A stretch of DNA of 64,000 nt. Origin: Enterococcus ratti (lineage in GTDB: Bacteria > Bacillota > Bacilli > Lactobacillales > Enterococcaceae). The position numbers were made by a program, and so were the translations under genes. Under the pieces are notes generated by a model. It had not been told where the DNA came from, ran no database searches, and saw nothing but the letters and a program-made list of their open reading frames with translations. Where the stretch lies: NCBI RefSeq assembly GCF_001886195.1, contig NZ_JXLB01000009.1, positions 1-64,000 on the forward strand. The letters are read 5' to 3'. Positions 17,211-27,780 of this stretch are shown here, piece by piece. Within the stretch, counting starts at the first letter, position 1, and the number at the start of each line of letters is the position of its first letter.

Positions 17211-17608
17211 GTTGCTAAAAAAAGAGGAGGGGGCATTAAACTTTAAATCAGCAGATAGTTATTGACTAGTGAAAACCATCTATCAATTAAAATTTTTATT
17301 TTTGAAGAGACGGCTACCATCAAGAATTGTATTTTTTGTTTAACTAATAGTAAGGTAAGATATATATAAATAGTTTGAATAGTTTCAACAATTTTAAAAG
17401 ACATAAAGAAAATTGTCCATTTTTTTAAACATCCATCGTGTGTTTCAACAGTTCTTTCTTTTAAAAGCAATGAAAAATATATGCAAAAAAATCTACTTTG
17501 TCACTTTTACTTTTAAAAAGACTACATGACCAAGAACAAAATGTTTTCTTAAACTTGAGTCTTCAATTGTGTAGTCAATTTTACGCACGAAAAAGAAAGT
17601 TTTGGTTC
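17211..17608. other. Gene-free region between tufB and mprF
   Basis: About 400 bases of AT-rich sequence between convergent genes. I see no coding frame with a ribosome-binding site and no clear second terminator for mprF. Confidence 0.5.
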
Positions 17609-20197
17609 CTATTTTCTTCTTATCCATCTTTTTAAACCACGTCTTTTATTTGATGAAGGTTCCACAGACGCATTGTCAATAATTAGCAATGCAATCATAA
17701 CGTAGGCAATCCAGCTGCTTCTAGAATATAAAGTATAACGTGAAACCCAATTCGTAGCATATTTGCTTTTGTATTCTCTAAGTCCATGAAAAGAGTAAAA
17801 ATGTGAGCCAAATTCATAAACGAGATAAGCAATTCTCTCTTGTAAAAAACTTTTTCTGGAAGTTCCTACATTGGATAAAGGAGCCATGCCAAGGTTGAAC
17901 CAATGTATTTTTTTTTCTTTCATATAGTTAAATAAATGTAAGAATAAGAAATCCATACTACCAGAAGGAGCTTTTTTAGGATCATAGCGCATTAAATCGA
18001 TTGTTCCTATTTGATTGTTGGTATAAGTAGGCATAATCGTAGCAAAGGCAACAATTTCTTCTTGATCGTTTTTTACGACTGCAATTGGTGCTCGCTGTAA
18101 ATAATCTTCAGAGAAAAAGCCTAATGAAAAGCCTTTTTCTTTTCGTGAACCTAGCCAATTGTCAGAAATAGTTTTAAATATAACCATTTGTTCAGCAGAA
18201 AACGGTGGTTGTAAGACATCAAAAGTAAAACCTTCTCGTTCGATCCGATTTAAGACTGCACGAGTACCTTTCATTTTTTTTCCTGAAGTTGTGAAATGAT
18301 TTAAGTTTACATAGGCTTCTTCTCCCATTTTAATAAAGTCATAGCCAAATTCATGTAAGATCATCACCATTTCTTCGCTGGTCTCATAAAAGACTGGTAA
18401 GTAACATAAACGATCCGTTTCTTCAATGAATGCTTCAATTGCTGCCGGAAAATCTTCTTTTTTTCCGGAAGGATCTCCCATTACGATGCACTTGTTGTTA
18501 TAACAAGAAAACTGTAACATCACCGTTTCAACTTGGTCTTTTTCATAAATAAACATTCGTTTATCTTTTAAGAAAATCAACTGACTATCTGAATTTCCCC
18601 CAAATGTATTTAGCAGCGTGGACGCTTTTTCCTCGTTAAAAGTTTCACCGACTTGCTGTTTTTTTCCTTGTAAAAAGCGGACAAAAAGGATGATGATAAA
18701 ACTTACTGCAATGATGGCCAGTAAACCAGACAACCAAATCTTTTCAGAGGGAAATAAAAAGAATGAAATAAAATAATGCTTTCGATGAGGAAAAGTAGGC
18801 AAATTATAGACACCAATGATGATATAAAGTAGCGATAGGGCCCCGATGATTCCTCCGTCGATTGTCAGCCATTCCCAAGAATAAATGATTTGTTCGCGAA
18901 AAAGTTCGTTTTTAGAAGCGAAGACGATTAACAAAAGCACCAACAAAAATATAATTGCTGTAATGCTAAAATCAATGATTGTTACATATGCACATGCAAG
19001 AAAAATCAATGAAATGGTTGGCCAATAAGCTCTTTTGACTCTAGCAGCAATTCCGCGTCCCATGATCACAAATAAAAAACCTAATAAAATACTCGGAAAT
19101 TGCATAATAAGATGGAGTCTCAATGGATTTAGACTGTGCAGCCAGCGAAATTCTGTAAAAGCTTGCGGGATAGTCGCGGAAAGAACCAGCATGATCCCTG
19201 AAAAATATAAAAGGATGACAACGATTTTATGAGCTAGCTCGGTGGCAAGTTGTTTTGGAATTCCAGAGTAGCGTTGGTCGAAAGTTGAACCAATCGTTTT
19301 AAAGAAAAAGATAATTCCGATCAAAAATGGAATAATATAATAAAATACACGATATAGCAAAATCCAAACGACTACTGTTTCTTTTGGAACACCGATGGCG
19401 GATAACCCAATGATCATCATAATATCAAAACTTCCAATTTCACCGGGAATCATTGATACAATTCCGATAACTGAAGCAGCAATAAACAACGGAATGGTTT
19501 GCCACAAATCGACGTTAATATCCATAAGCGAACCTACTGCAAGAAAAGTAAATAAGACGCCAGACCATTCTAAAACTGAAACAAAAAGTAATTGACATTG
19601 TGTTTTTAAAGAAAGTCCGCCAATATATCCATCTTTTTTCAACGTAGTAACAAGAAAGACAATGGGAAAGTATAAGCCACCGCCAATTAACCAAATCCAA
19701 TATTGTTTAATAAAAGGCGAAACAGGAGTAAAAAAAACCATAAAAAAGGAAATTAAGCTGTAGATAGAAAGACCAGCCATTAAAAATAAAAATATTTTGG
19801 ATAAAGCCTGCATGAGCTGTTTGCTGTTTTTTTTATGGCCGTATAATTCAGATCGCAAACCGATACTGACAAAGCCACCGAATCCTGCGACGTTATTGAT
19901 GGTATTGATCAACCAACTTGTTTCAAATAGATAATTTTTTTTAGGTTTTTGACCCAATAACTGATTGAGGATGATGTCATAACCAATCATTGGCAAAACT
20001 GATAATAAACCGATAAGCAGCATCAAAACTGTCTTCCACACGGGAATTGTTTCAAATGTTGCGGCTAATTGTTCTGCCGATAATGTTTTTCCTATTCGAA
20101 TCAATTCGCTTATGATAATCACGATTACTGAAATTAAAAATATCGTTTTAAAGAGACCGAGATGGTTCTTTACCCATTGCAAGGTTTGCTTTAACAA
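17609..20197 (-). CDS. mprF: Phosphatidylglycerol lysyltransferase / flippase
   Basis: An 862-residue MprF. The N-terminal roughly 520 residues hold about 14 membrane helices forming the flippase, and the C-terminal roughly 330 residues form the cytoplasmic synthase domain (GNAT-like fold; GDPSGKKEDFPAAIEAF, DFIKMGEEAYV, FNLGMAPLSNVG). The enzyme transfers Lys (in enterococci also other amino acids) from tRNA to phosphatidylglycerol and flips the product outward. This lowers surface charge and protects against cationic peptides and daptomycin. The start is TTG 20195-20197, a few bases after TAGGTGA. It follows the alpha/beta hydrolase gene with 21 bases between, so they form one operon. There is no truncation. 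Confidence 0.95.
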   Translation of the reverse strand: MLKQTLQWVKNHLGLFKTIFLISVIVIIISELIRIGKTLSAEQLAATFETIPVWKTVLMLLIGLLSVLPMIGYDIILNQLLGQKPKKNYLFETSWLINTINNVAGFGGFVSIGLRSELYGHKKNSKQLMQALSKIFLFLMAGLSIYSLISFFMVFFTPVSPFIKQYWIWLIGGGLYFPIVFLVTTLKKDGYIGGLSLKTQCQLLFVSVLEWSGVLFTFLAVGSLMDINVDLWQTIPLFIAASVIGIVSMIPGEIGSFDIMMIIGLSAIGVPKETVVVWILLYRVFYYIIPFLIGIIFFFKTIGSTFDQRYSGIPKQLATELAHKIVVILLYFSGIMLVLSATIPQAFTEFRWLHSLNPLRLHLIMQFPSILLGFLFVIMGRGIAARVKRAYWPTISLIFLACAYVTIIDFSITAIIFLLVLLLIVFASKNELFREQIIYSWEWLTIDGGIIGALSLLYIIIGVYNLPTFPHRKHYFISFFLFPSEKIWLSGLLAIIAVSFIIILFVRFLQGKKQQVGETFNEEKASTLLNTFGGNSDSQLIFLKDKRMFIYEKDQVETVMLQFSCYNNKCIVMGDPSGKKEDFPAAIEAFIEETDRLCYLPVFYETSEEMVMILHEFGYDFIKMGEEAYVNLNHFTTSGKKMKGTRAVLNRIEREGFTFDVLQPPFSAEQMVIFKTISDNWLGSRKEKGFSLGFFSEDYLQRAPIAVVKNDQEEIVAFATIMPTYTNNQIGTIDLMRYDPKKAPSGSMDFLFLHLFNYMKEKKIHWFNLGMAPLSNVGTSRKSFLQERIAYLVYEFGSHFYSFHGLREYKSKYATNWVSRYTLYSRSSWIAYVMIALLIIDNASVEPSSNKRRGLKRWIRRK

Positions 20198-20218
20198 AAA
20201 ATCACCTACTATTCTTTT

Positions 20219-20935
20219 TTATTCAGACAAAAAATCAAGAACTTCTTGATTGAAACGTCGTGGATCTTTTCTGGCTAATTGATGTCCTTGTTCTTTTACG
20301 AGAACAAAAGAAGCATTAGGAATCGTTTTTGCCAAATATAGAGAGTGTTTCAATTTGATAACATCTTTTTTTCCTACAATGATCAGCGTTTTGCATTGAA
20401 TTTTTTCTAAATCAGCAGTCGAAAGACCAATATCTGTTAGTAATAATTTGATCACCAATAAATTTTTTTTAAAGGAAGGGCAAACTAAAGAGAATAGCCA
20501 CATGCCCATGTAATGCAAATAACTAAGAAATCTAGCAGAAAACAATACTCCCTTAACTAAGGTATTCCCTGAATTTAGTATCAGTCGTTGTACTTTTTCA
20601 GGATAATAACTTGAAAAGACTAAGGCGAGATTTGCTCCATCACTAAAGCCAAGAATGTTCGCTTTTTTAATCCTTTCTATTCGCATGATGGTGTAAAGGT
20701 CTTGTGCCATTAAACGAAAAGACAGCGTATTGGCTTGATTCGTTGAGCGACCATGACCACGACTATCAATGAGATAAACGGTATAAAATTGTTTAAAGAC
20801 AGGTACTTGTTCTGAAAAAAAGCGACTGCTGCCATCATTTCCATGAAGCAAAAAAAGTGGTGCGCCGCTCCCAATTTTTTCATAATAAATTTGTGTTCCA
20901 TCAGTCATTTTTGCATATTTCTTTTCTTTTTTCAC
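20219..20935 (-). CDS. Alpha/beta hydrolase
   Basis: A 238-residue alpha/beta-hydrolase-fold protein with the oxyanion-hole motif LLHGNDGSS, the nucleophile elbow GFSDGA (Ser near residue 98) and a C-terminal histidine in KEQGHQLARKD. The start is a GTG with TAGGTGATT upstream, the same style of site as mprF. It is the first gene of the operon with mprF, which suggests a lipid- or envelope-related substrate, but nothing in the sequence identifies one. It lacks a signal peptide, so it is cytoplasmic or loosely membrane-associated. Confidence 0.88.
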   Translation of the reverse strand: MKKEKKYAKMTDGTQIYYEKIGSGAPLFLLHGNDGSSRFFSEQVPVFKQFYTVYLIDSRGHGRSTNQANTLSFRLMAQDLYTIMRIERIKKANILGFSDGANLALVFSSYYPEKVQRLILNSGNTLVKGVLFSARFLSYLHYMGMWLFSLVCPSFKKNLLVIKLLLTDIGLSTADLEKIQCKTLIIVGKKDVIKLKHSLYLAKTIPNASFVLVKEQGHQLARKDPRRFNQEVLDFLSE

Positions 20936-21146
20936 ATAATCACCTACTGCTTAAAGTATAACGATAATTCTCCTATAAGAGCAATTGTTTTTCTCAAAAA
21001 ACAGCGATCAATTTCGTAAGATAGCAAAAATATTTAAAAATTTCATTTTTTATTAAGGAAAGTAGTAAAAACTTACTAAGAAATAGCCAAGAGCGGCAAT
21101 ACATAGTAAGATAAAAAAAGACGTCAAAATAACTAGGTGAATGTTT

Positions 21147-21779
21147 ATGAAGAAAAAAAGAAAATCTGTTTTTCAGAAAATACTCTCTGTATTCGTTGTG
21201 ATTGTGACTGCCGGGCTATTAATTTTTCTAGGAAAGACCTATCAATCCATCAAACGTGTAGAAAAATATCAACCAGAAATAACAGCAGCTGTTAAAAAAT
21301 ATCAGATGGAGAAGTATGAATCGTTAGTAAAGGCAATTATTCTGACTGAGTCAAAAGGAAAAGGTGTAGATTTGATGCAAAGTTCAGAAAGTACCTATGG
21401 AAAAGCAAGTATGATTGATCAACCGAAAAACAGCATCAATCAAGGCGTAAAATATTTAGCAGAAATGATTAAAGAAGCGAAAAAACAAGGATGTGATCTC
21501 AGTACGGCCATTCAATCCTATAATTTTGGTAAAGATTATATTGTGTATGTTAAGAAACGCGGTGGAATAAATACATTGGAAATAGCAGAGGAATATTCAA
21601 AAGATGTATTAAGTCCATTATTAGGAAATGAAGAAAAAACAACTTATCGCTATTGGCGAATTCAATCGCTGCTTTATAATGGTGGATATCTCTATCATAA
21701 TGGCGGCAACATGTTTTATTCAAAAGTAGTAAGTGTGAATGAAGATTTCATTGATTTATACGAGAAAATATGGAAATAA
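21147..21779 (+). CDS. Lysozyme-like peptidoglycan hydrolase
   Basis: A 210-residue protein with an N-terminal membrane anchor or signal (about residues 8-28). The following domain has LVKAIILTESKGKGVDLMQSS and AIQSYNFGKDYIVY, the lysozyme-like (Slt-related) fold with a probable catalytic Glu in LTESKG. Family members cleave glycan strands outside the membrane, and some have been found near conjugation or cell-wall genes. No conjugation genes are near this one. The start chosen is ATG 21147, six bases after AGGTGA; the ATG at 21141 touches the site. It is divergent from the hydrolase-mprF operon. Confidence 0.85.
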   Translation: MKKKRKSVFQKILSVFVVIVTAGLLIFLGKTYQSIKRVEKYQPEITAAVKKYQMEKYESLVKAIILTESKGKGVDLMQSSESTYGKASMIDQPKNSINQGVKYLAEMIKEAKKQGCDLSTAIQSYNFGKDYIVYVKKRGGINTLEIAEEYSKDVLSPLLGNEEKTTYRYWRIQSLLYNGGYLYHNGGNMFYSKVVSVNEDFIDLYEKIWK

Positions 21780-22051
21780 GGTTTGAACAAGTAAACTGAA
21801 CAGATTTAAGCGTTCTTTGCGGATTCTAAGTGTTAAAACCAATGAAAAAAAGAGCTCTCTTTGTTACATGTTTTCTTTTTTCCTCAATTAGTTGATAGTA
21901 CAAAATAGGATGAATGGTAGGAAAAATAGACCAAATTACGCGCTCTTTTTTTAAGAATGTGCTACTCTTTCATAGAATTTTACAACCTTTCGTGTATCAG
22001 AGCTTTGAACGAGTGAGCAATAAAAAACATGGTTCAAAGAAATTCGGTTAA
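21780..22051. other. Gene-free AT-rich region
   Basis: No clear gene, terminator or promoter pair is seen. It leads into a short open frame (22052-22192) that may be a gene remnant. Confidence 0.45.
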
Positions 22052-22192
22052 AAAAGAGTCGAACTAGCATCAGAATTTTTTAAGCAGTATAAATTTATAA
22101 AAAATGTGTTGTTTTTAACGGTAGAAGAAGCTAGACTTAAAGATGTTGATTATTTTTTGAAAGTTGGCGAAAAATGGAGAATAAAGAAATAA
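22052..22192 (+). pseudogene. Possible C-terminal gene remnant overlapping the ATPase start
   Basis: After a stop at 22049-22051 an open frame of 46 codons reads KRVELASEFFKQYKFIKNV, then LFLTVEEARLKDVDYFLKVG, and ends EKWRIKK. The composition is protein-like and ends in a natural-looking basic tail. It has no good start or ribosome-binding site and overlaps the following ATPase gene in another frame. I cannot assign a family. It may be the tail of a lost gene or chance. Confidence 0.3.
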
Positions 22193-24510
22193 AAGGACTT
22201 ACTCAGAAAGAAGTGAATCAAAAAATTGCTTATGGTCAACAAAATGACTATCAAGAGGATGCCTCGAAAAGTACGAAGCAAATCTTTAGCGATAACATCC
22301 TAACATTATTTAATTTTTTGAATTTTGGTATCGGAGTATGTTTGCTATTTGTAGGTGCTTACTCCAATATGGCTTATCTTGCTATAATTGTAGTAAATAT
22401 TGTTATTGGTATTTACCAAGAAGTACATGCAAGAAATCTAGTAAGAAAACTGTCAATTGTTTCGCAATCAGAAGTTCGAGTCATTCGTGATGGTAAAGAA
22501 CAGTCAATTGCAACAAAAGAATTAGTTTTGGATGATATTGTTAAAATTGGAGCTGGAGAACAGATACCGTCTGATCTACAAGTGATTTCGGGGCGTGCCG
22601 AAGCAAATGAAGCATTATTAACAGGTGAATCAGATTTAATCGTAAAAACAGCCGGCGACGAATTACTCTCTGGTAGTTTTTTAACAAGCGGATTAGTCTT
22701 TGCAAAAACAATTCGTGTTGGGGCAGATAATTATGCGGTTCAATTGACTAGTGAAGCAAAAACGCATAAAGCAATTCACTCAGAACTGGTGGATTCGATT
22801 CGAAAAGTTTCAAAATTTACTAGTTTTGTTATCATTCCGCTAGGAATTATTTTATTTTTAGAAGCGCTGTTTATTCGAGACGCTTCTATTAAGGTTTCTG
22901 TCATTGCTTCAGCAGCGGCTTTACTAGGAATGCTTCCTAAAGGGTTGGTTCTTTTGATTAGTATTGCACTGACTACTGGTGTGACTAAATTAGCCAAAAA
23001 AAGGATTTTAGTACAAGATATGTATTCTATTGAAACTCTCGCTCACGTAGACACCCTTTGTTTAGATAAAACAGGGACAATTACGGAAGGAAAAATGAGT
23101 ATTCAACATGTAGAAGCACTTCATTCAGAATATGAAAAAGCAATTCCGGAAATTATGGGTACTTATCTGGCAGAAAGCAGTGACAATAATCTTACGATGC
23201 AAGCGCTCAGAGAGTATTTTGATTTATCCAATCGCTATAACGTCACGAAAAAATTAGCTTTTTCTTCGGATCGAAAGTGGGGAGCAATGGAATTTCCTGA
23301 ATTAGGTGTGATCTATATTGGAGCGCCTGAACGCTTAGTTGAAACAAAACGATTGCCAGAAAGTTTAAGAGCAGCTCAAGCGAAAGGATATCGCGTATTA
23401 ATGTTAGGAGTCGCTGCTGGCCAACCATTAACTGAAGAAGCCCCTCAAGGAGTCGAACCCATTGCTTTATTTGAAATTGATGATCCTATTCGTAAAAATG
23501 CAGAAGAAACTTTGACTTATTTGCATGCAGAAGGGGTGGACTTAAAAGTCATTTCAGGTGACAATCCGTTTACTGTTTCAAATATTGCTCGACGTGCGGG
23601 GTTGCCCAATTATGATGCCTACATCGATCTTTCAACTGTGACGCAAGAAGAAGACGTTCGCAAATCTGCACATCAATATACGGTATTTGGTCGAGTTAGT
23701 CCTCAACAAAAAAAAATCCTAGTAAATGAATTAAGAAAAAGCGGGCGTACAGTCGCGATGACAGGTGATGGTGTCAATGATGTTTTGGCATTACGAGAAG
23801 CAGATTGTAGTATTGCAATGGCTGAAGGAGATGGAGCAACACGACAAATTGCCAATTTAGTATTGCTGGATTCTGATTTTACTACTTTGCCAGAAGTCCT
23901 ATTTGAAGGACGACGTGTAGTCAACAATGTCACGAAAGTGTCAGGAGTTTTCTTCATTAAGACGATTTATTCCTTCGTTTTATCCATTTTATGTGCGATA
24001 ACTGCAATAGGATTTCCATTTATTCCTATCCAAATCACTTTGATTGATTTAGCGATTGAAGGATATCCTTCTTTCTTCTTATCATTTGAACAAGATAAAA
24101 GGAAAATTACCTATCGTTATCTTCCAACTGCTTTAATTAATGCTTTACCAAATGCTTTATTAGTTGTATTGAATATTGCAGTTGTTTATATGTTAGGAAA
24201 AGTTTTGCCTTTTACGTTCTTACAAACAACGACTTTAATGTATTATTTATTAATTGGAATTAGTTGTATGGCAGTAATCAAGGCTTGTTATCCTTTTAAT
24301 TCGTTACGTATTTTTTTGGCAATTACGACTGTTATCGGTATCTATGTAGCCGCTATGCTTTTTTATCATTTATTAGAAGTTAATCTCGGATTAGGAACAG
24401 CATGGCCATACTTTATAGGAATTATGTTCATGAACATTTTGCTGCGACTCCTTTATTGGAAAGCTAACATTCAAGATTATCTATTAGATAAGTTTGCAAC
24501 AGCGAGATGA
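22174..24510 (+). CDS. P-type cation ATPase, CtpE/Exp7-like
   Basis: A 778-residue P-type ATPase with the actuator motif LTGES, the phosphorylation site CLDKTGTITEGKM (Asp near residue 298), TGDGVNDVLAL and about ten membrane helices. It lacks the long N-terminal extension of Ca2+ pumps. The M4 motif is GMLPKGLVLL (Pro255-Lys256), with Lys where PEGL pumps have Glu, and the protein resembles actinobacterial CtpE and streptococcal Exp7. CtpE has been linked to Ca2+ uptake; the ion here is unknown. The start ATG has no clear Shine-Dalgarno sequence, which is unusual for this window. A hairpin plus T run follows at 24606. Confidence 0.88.
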   Translation: MENKEIKGLTQKEVNQKIAYGQQNDYQEDASKSTKQIFSDNILTLFNFLNFGIGVCLLFVGAYSNMAYLAIIVVNIVIGIYQEVHARNLVRKLSIVSQSEVRVIRDGKEQSIATKELVLDDIVKIGAGEQIPSDLQVISGRAEANEALLTGESDLIVKTAGDELLSGSFLTSGLVFAKTIRVGADNYAVQLTSEAKTHKAIHSELVDSIRKVSKFTSFVIIPLGIILFLEALFIRDASIKVSVIASAAALLGMLPKGLVLLISIALTTGVTKLAKKRILVQDMYSIETLAHVDTLCLDKTGTITEGKMSIQHVEALHSEYEKAIPEIMGTYLAESSDNNLTMQALREYFDLSNRYNVTKKLAFSSDRKWGAMEFPELGVIYIGAPERLVETKRLPESLRAAQAKGYRVLMLGVAAGQPLTEEAPQGVEPIALFEIDDPIRKNAEETLTYLHAEGVDLKVISGDNPFTVSNIARRAGLPNYDAYIDLSTVTQEEDVRKSAHQYTVFGRVSPQQKKILVNELRKSGRTVAMTGDGVNDVLALREADCSIAMAEGDGATRQIANLVLLDSDFTTLPEVLFEGRRVVNNVTKVSGVFFIKTIYSFVLSILCAITAIGFPFIPIQITLIDLAIEGYPSFFLSFEQDKRKITYRYLPTALINALPNALLVVLNIAVVYMLGKVLPFTFLQTTTLMYYLLIGISCMAVIKACYPFNSLRIFLAITTVIGIYVAAMLFYHLLEVNLGLGTAWPYFIGIMFMNILLRLLYWKANIQDYLLDKFATAR

Positions 24511-24552
24511 TCCGTGAGCATAGAAGAAGTAGGAGAAGAAAAAGGATTATAC

Positions 24553-24580
24553 TTGAAAAAAGACAGAATTATGATAAAAT
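24553..24580 (+). promoter_or_regulatory. Probable promoter of dnaG-rpoD
   Basis: TTGAAA (24553-24558) and TAAAAT (24575-24580) are spaced by 16 bases. Initiation is predicted near 24587, upstream of a terminator-like hairpin. Confidence 0.6.
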
Positions 24581-24605
24581 GAAATACGTATAATTGTGTC
24601 CTTTA

Positions 24606-24638
24606 AAATCGCACTGATATCCGTTAGTGCGATTTTTT
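24606..24638 (+). terminator. Terminator-like hairpin upstream of dnaG
   Basis: AAATCGCACT (24606-24615) pairs with AGTGCGATTT (24626-24635) and a run of six T (24633-24638) follows. It can end the ATPase transcript. It also lies downstream of the predicted dnaG promoter and so may attenuate the dnaG-rpoD operon. Confidence 0.75.
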
Positions 24639-24702
24639 ACCGGTTATTCTCCTGAGGCCTCTTTCAAACAGATGCCAATTAGTTCTTACGGGGGGTGAAA
24701 GA

Positions 24703-26541
24703 ATGGCTCGGCGAATTCCTCAAGAAGTTATCGAAAATATTCGTGGTCAAACGAATATCGTTGGAGTAATTGGACAATACGTTCAATTAAAAAAGTCTGG
24801 CAAGAACTATTTAGGCTTGTGTCCGTTTCACGAAGAGCGAACGCCTTCTTTTTCAGTTGCTGAAGATAAACAGATTTTTCATTGCTTTGGTTGTGGAAAA
24901 GGAGGGAATGTTTTTACATTTCTTCAAGAATTAGAAGGACTTAGTTTCCCAGAAGCGGTAGTAAAAGTGGCTGATTTTGAGCAAATTCCATTAGAAGAAC
25001 AGTGGCGAAAACAAACTTTCCCTTTAGAGATGAGTGATTCCATCAATGGGAAGTTGATGGCGGCGCATGAAAAAGCTGAAGATATTTATCATCACATGCT
25101 ACTTCATACAAAAGTAGGAGAGCAAGCGTTAAATTATTTATTGCAACGAGGATTAACGCTAGAAGTAATTGAAGAATTTAAGATAGGGTTTGCGCCAAAT
25201 GAACGAGCATTTTTGAAACAAGTATTTCAACAAGAACCGTACGACCAAAAAGTTTTGGAACGCTCGGGTCTGTTTATTTTACATGAAGATGGTAAACTAT
25301 CTGATCGTTTTTATCAACGAGTGATGTTTCCGATTCATAATCCTCAAGGAAGGACGATTGGTTTTTCTGGACGATGGCTTGCGTCGAAAAATGGAAGAGA
25401 AAAAGATCAACCCAAATATTTGAATAGTCCTGAAACGGAGTTGTTCAATAAAAGACAGCTGTTGTTTAATTTAGATAAGGCGCGGAGTGCGATTCGAAAA
25501 AGCGGTGAGATGCTGTTATTTGAAGGATTTATGGATGTGATTGCAGCTTGGCAAGCGGGCATAAAAAATGGCATAGCTTCCATGGGAACAAGCTTAACGA
25601 ATCAACAGATCCAGCATATTGAGCGATTAACGAAAGAACTGGTTTTTTGTTATGATGGCGATAAAGCGGGTTTTGAGGCGACAAACAGAGGAATTGAGTT
25701 GCTCAGACAAACGAGTCGACTGCCGTTGTCGATTATTATTTTTCCAGAAAGACTTGATCCGGATGAATATTTACGCAAGTATGGAAATGATTCGTTTCAT
25801 GAATTGATTTCTCATGGTCGTGAAACAGTCTTTACTTTTAAGTGCCGTTATTTGAAACAAGAAAAAAATTTAGAAAATGAAAAAGATAAAATTGAATATT
25901 TAGAAGAAGTAATAAAGGAACTTAGTCAGGTAGTTTCACCGATTGAACAAGATATGTATCTTTCACAGTTGTCTGTTGAATTTCACGTTAGTCGAGAAAC
26001 CATGCAAAAACAATTACGTGAACTTCGCAGAAAAAATCAAACGAAGCAATTCGAACACTCAAGGGTAGTAAAACCACAGATTTCACGATCTATAGTAACA
26101 AAAAAAAGACCGTTAACGCAGGTGGAAAAAGCAGAGCAAATGCTTTTATATCGTGTGTTTAAGGAAATTTCTGTTCGCAATTTTCTTAAAGAACAGCAGT
26201 TTCAGTTTGCTCATGATACATACGCAGAAATTTATTTTTTATTTGATGCGTTTGTATCCCAACAGGAAGAATTTAAACTTGCAGATTTTTTAGACTTTTT
26301 GCAGGATGATAATTTAAGGCGTTTAGTGGTGGAAATTGAGTACTTGCGTGTAGCAGAAGAAAGCTCGCCAAGAGAAATCCAAGATTTGTTGCGTGTAATT
26401 GGTCATTCTAGTTTAGCTGAGGAAATAGCAATAAAAAAGCAACAGCAGCAAGAAGCCAGAAGGACTGGCAACAAACAATTAGAATTGGAATTGACAATTG
26501 AAATCATGAATTTAATAAAACAGTTAAAACAAGCCGAGTAG
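24703..26541 (+). CDS. dnaG: DNA primase
   Basis: A 612-residue primase that makes RNA primers for replication. The N-terminal CHC2 zinc-binding domain shows [11 protein letters not shown] and [10 protein letters not shown]. The catalytic core with the TOPRIM motif follows ([13 protein letters not shown] and CYDGDKAG), then a C-terminal helicase-binding region (about 440-612). The start ATG follows GGGGGGTGAAAGA. It is 23 bases upstream of rpoD, forming the macromolecular synthesis operon common in Gram-positive bacteria. There are no deviations in key residues. Confidence 0.97.
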   Translation: MARRIPQEVIENIRGQTNIVGVIGQYVQLKKSGKNYLGLCPFHEERTPSFSVAEDKQIFHCFGCGKGGNVFTFLQELEGLSFPEAVVKVADFEQIPLEEQWRKQTFPLEMSDSINGKLMAAHEKAEDIYHHMLLHTKVGEQALNYLLQRGLTLEVIEEFKIGFAPNERAFLKQVFQQEPYDQKVLERSGLFILHEDGKLSDRFYQRVMFPIHNPQGRTIGFSGRWLASKNGREKDQPKYLNSPETELFNKRQLLFNLDKARSAIRKSGEMLLFEGFMDVIAAWQAGIKNGIASMGTSLTNQQIQHIERLTKELVFCYDGDKAGFEATNRGIELLRQTSRLPLSIIIFPERLDPDEYLRKYGNDSFHELISHGRETVFTFKCRYLKQEKNLENEKDKIEYLEEVIKELSQVVSPIEQDMYLSQLSVEFHVSRETMQKQLRELRRKNQTKQFEHSRVVKPQISRSIVTKKRPLTQVEKAEQMLLYRVFKEISVRNFLKEQQFQFAHDTYAEIYFLFDAFVSQQEEFKLADFLDFLQDDNLRRLVVEIEYLRVAEESSPREIQDLLRVIGHSSLAEEIAIKKQQQQEARRTGNKQLELELTIEIMNLIKQLKQAE

Positions 26542-26564
26542 CTACTCAAGGGGGGCCTTCTTTT

Positions 26565-27674
26565 ATGGCAAATGTAACAGAAAATAAAAAGTACGAAGCA
26601 GCACTAGCAGCTTTTATCAAAGAAAATAAACCAAAAAGGCAAGTAGTATATGATGATCTTTCAAATAAACTGGCAACACCATTCACATTGAATGCAGACG
26701 AAATGGATAAATTGATTCAACAAGTGGAAGATGCGGGGATCAGTGTGGTTGATGAAAATGGTGATCCATCCATCTATAGTTTAAGAAATGCAGAAAAAAA
26801 AGCAGAGCAAGCTAAAACAGATGATTTATCTGCGCCAACTGGAGTAAAAATCAACGATCCAGTTCGTATGTATTTAAAAGAGATTGGCCGTGTGTCCCTT
26901 TTAACTGCGGAAGAAGAAGTAGCGTTAGCTTTAAAAATCGAAGAAGGTGATCAAGAGGCAAAACAACGTTTAGCTGAAGCAAACCTTCGTTTGGTGGTTA
27001 GCATTGCGAAAAGATATGTCGGTCGTGGCATGCAGTTTCTTGATTTAATCCAAGAAGGAAATATGGGACTAATGAAGGCTGTTGAAAAATTTGATTATCG
27101 TAAAGGGTTTAAATTCTCTACTTATGCAACGTGGTGGATCAGACAGGCAATCACGCGTGCGATTGCTGACCAAGCTCGTACAATTCGTATTCCTGTACAC
27201 ATGGTAGAGACGATCAACAAATTGATTCGCATTCAACGTCAGTTGTTGCAAGATTTAGGAAGAGAACCGACACCAGAAGAAATTGGTGCAGAAATGGATC
27301 TTCCTACAGAAAAAGTACGAGAAATACTAAAAATTGCGCAAGAACCAGTTTCTTTGGAAACTCCTATCGGTGAAGAAGATGATTCTCATCTTGGAGATTT
27401 TATTGAAGATCAGGAAGCAACAAGTCCGGCAGAACATGCAGCCTATGAATTATTGAAAGAGCAATTAGAAGACGTGTTAGATACGCTAACTGATCGTGAA
27501 GAAAATGTTCTTCGCTTGCGTTTTGGATTAGATGATGGACGCACAAGAACTCTTGAAGAAGTAGGAAAAGTTTTTGGGGTGACTCGCGAACGTATCCGAC
27601 AGATTGAAGCAAAAGCATTAAGAAAGCTACGTCATCCATCACGTTCCAAACAGTTAAAAGATTTCTTAGAGTAA
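26565..27674 (+). CDS. rpoD: Primary RNA polymerase sigma factor (sigma A)
   Basis: A 369-residue housekeeping sigma factor. Region 1.2 starts at [11 protein letters not shown], region 2 has the core-binding and melting segment [20 protein letters not shown], region 3 follows, and region 4.2 ends with the helix-turn-helix [20 protein letters not shown]. The short N-terminal extension without a full region 1.1 is usual for low-GC Gram-positives. The start ATG follows AAGGGGGGCCTTCTTTT. It is translationally close to dnaG. A member of the dispersed hairpin repeat family lies downstream and probably terminates the operon. Confidence 0.97.
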   Translation: MANVTENKKYEAALAAFIKENKPKRQVVYDDLSNKLATPFTLNADEMDKLIQQVEDAGISVVDENGDPSIYSLRNAEKKAEQAKTDDLSAPTGVKINDPVRMYLKEIGRVSLLTAEEEVALALKIEEGDQEAKQRLAEANLRLVVSIAKRYVGRGMQFLDLIQEGNMGLMKAVEKFDYRKGFKFSTYATWWIRQAITRAIADQARTIRIPVHMVETINKLIRIQRQLLQDLGREPTPEEIGAEMDLPTEKVREILKIAQEPVSLETPIGEEDDSHLGDFIEDQEATSPAEHAAYELLKEQLEDVLDTLTDREENVLRLRFGLDDGRTRTLEEVGKVFGVTRERIRQIEAKALRKLRHPSRSKQLKDFLE

Positions 27675-27780
27675 ACTAAAAGGGTTGTCTGAAGAGTTTT
27701 TTATTGTTGAAAAGTTGGAGATAAAATATCCTCAAAAAATGTATGCTCAAAGATTATAAAGTTTTCAATTGAACGGGTAT

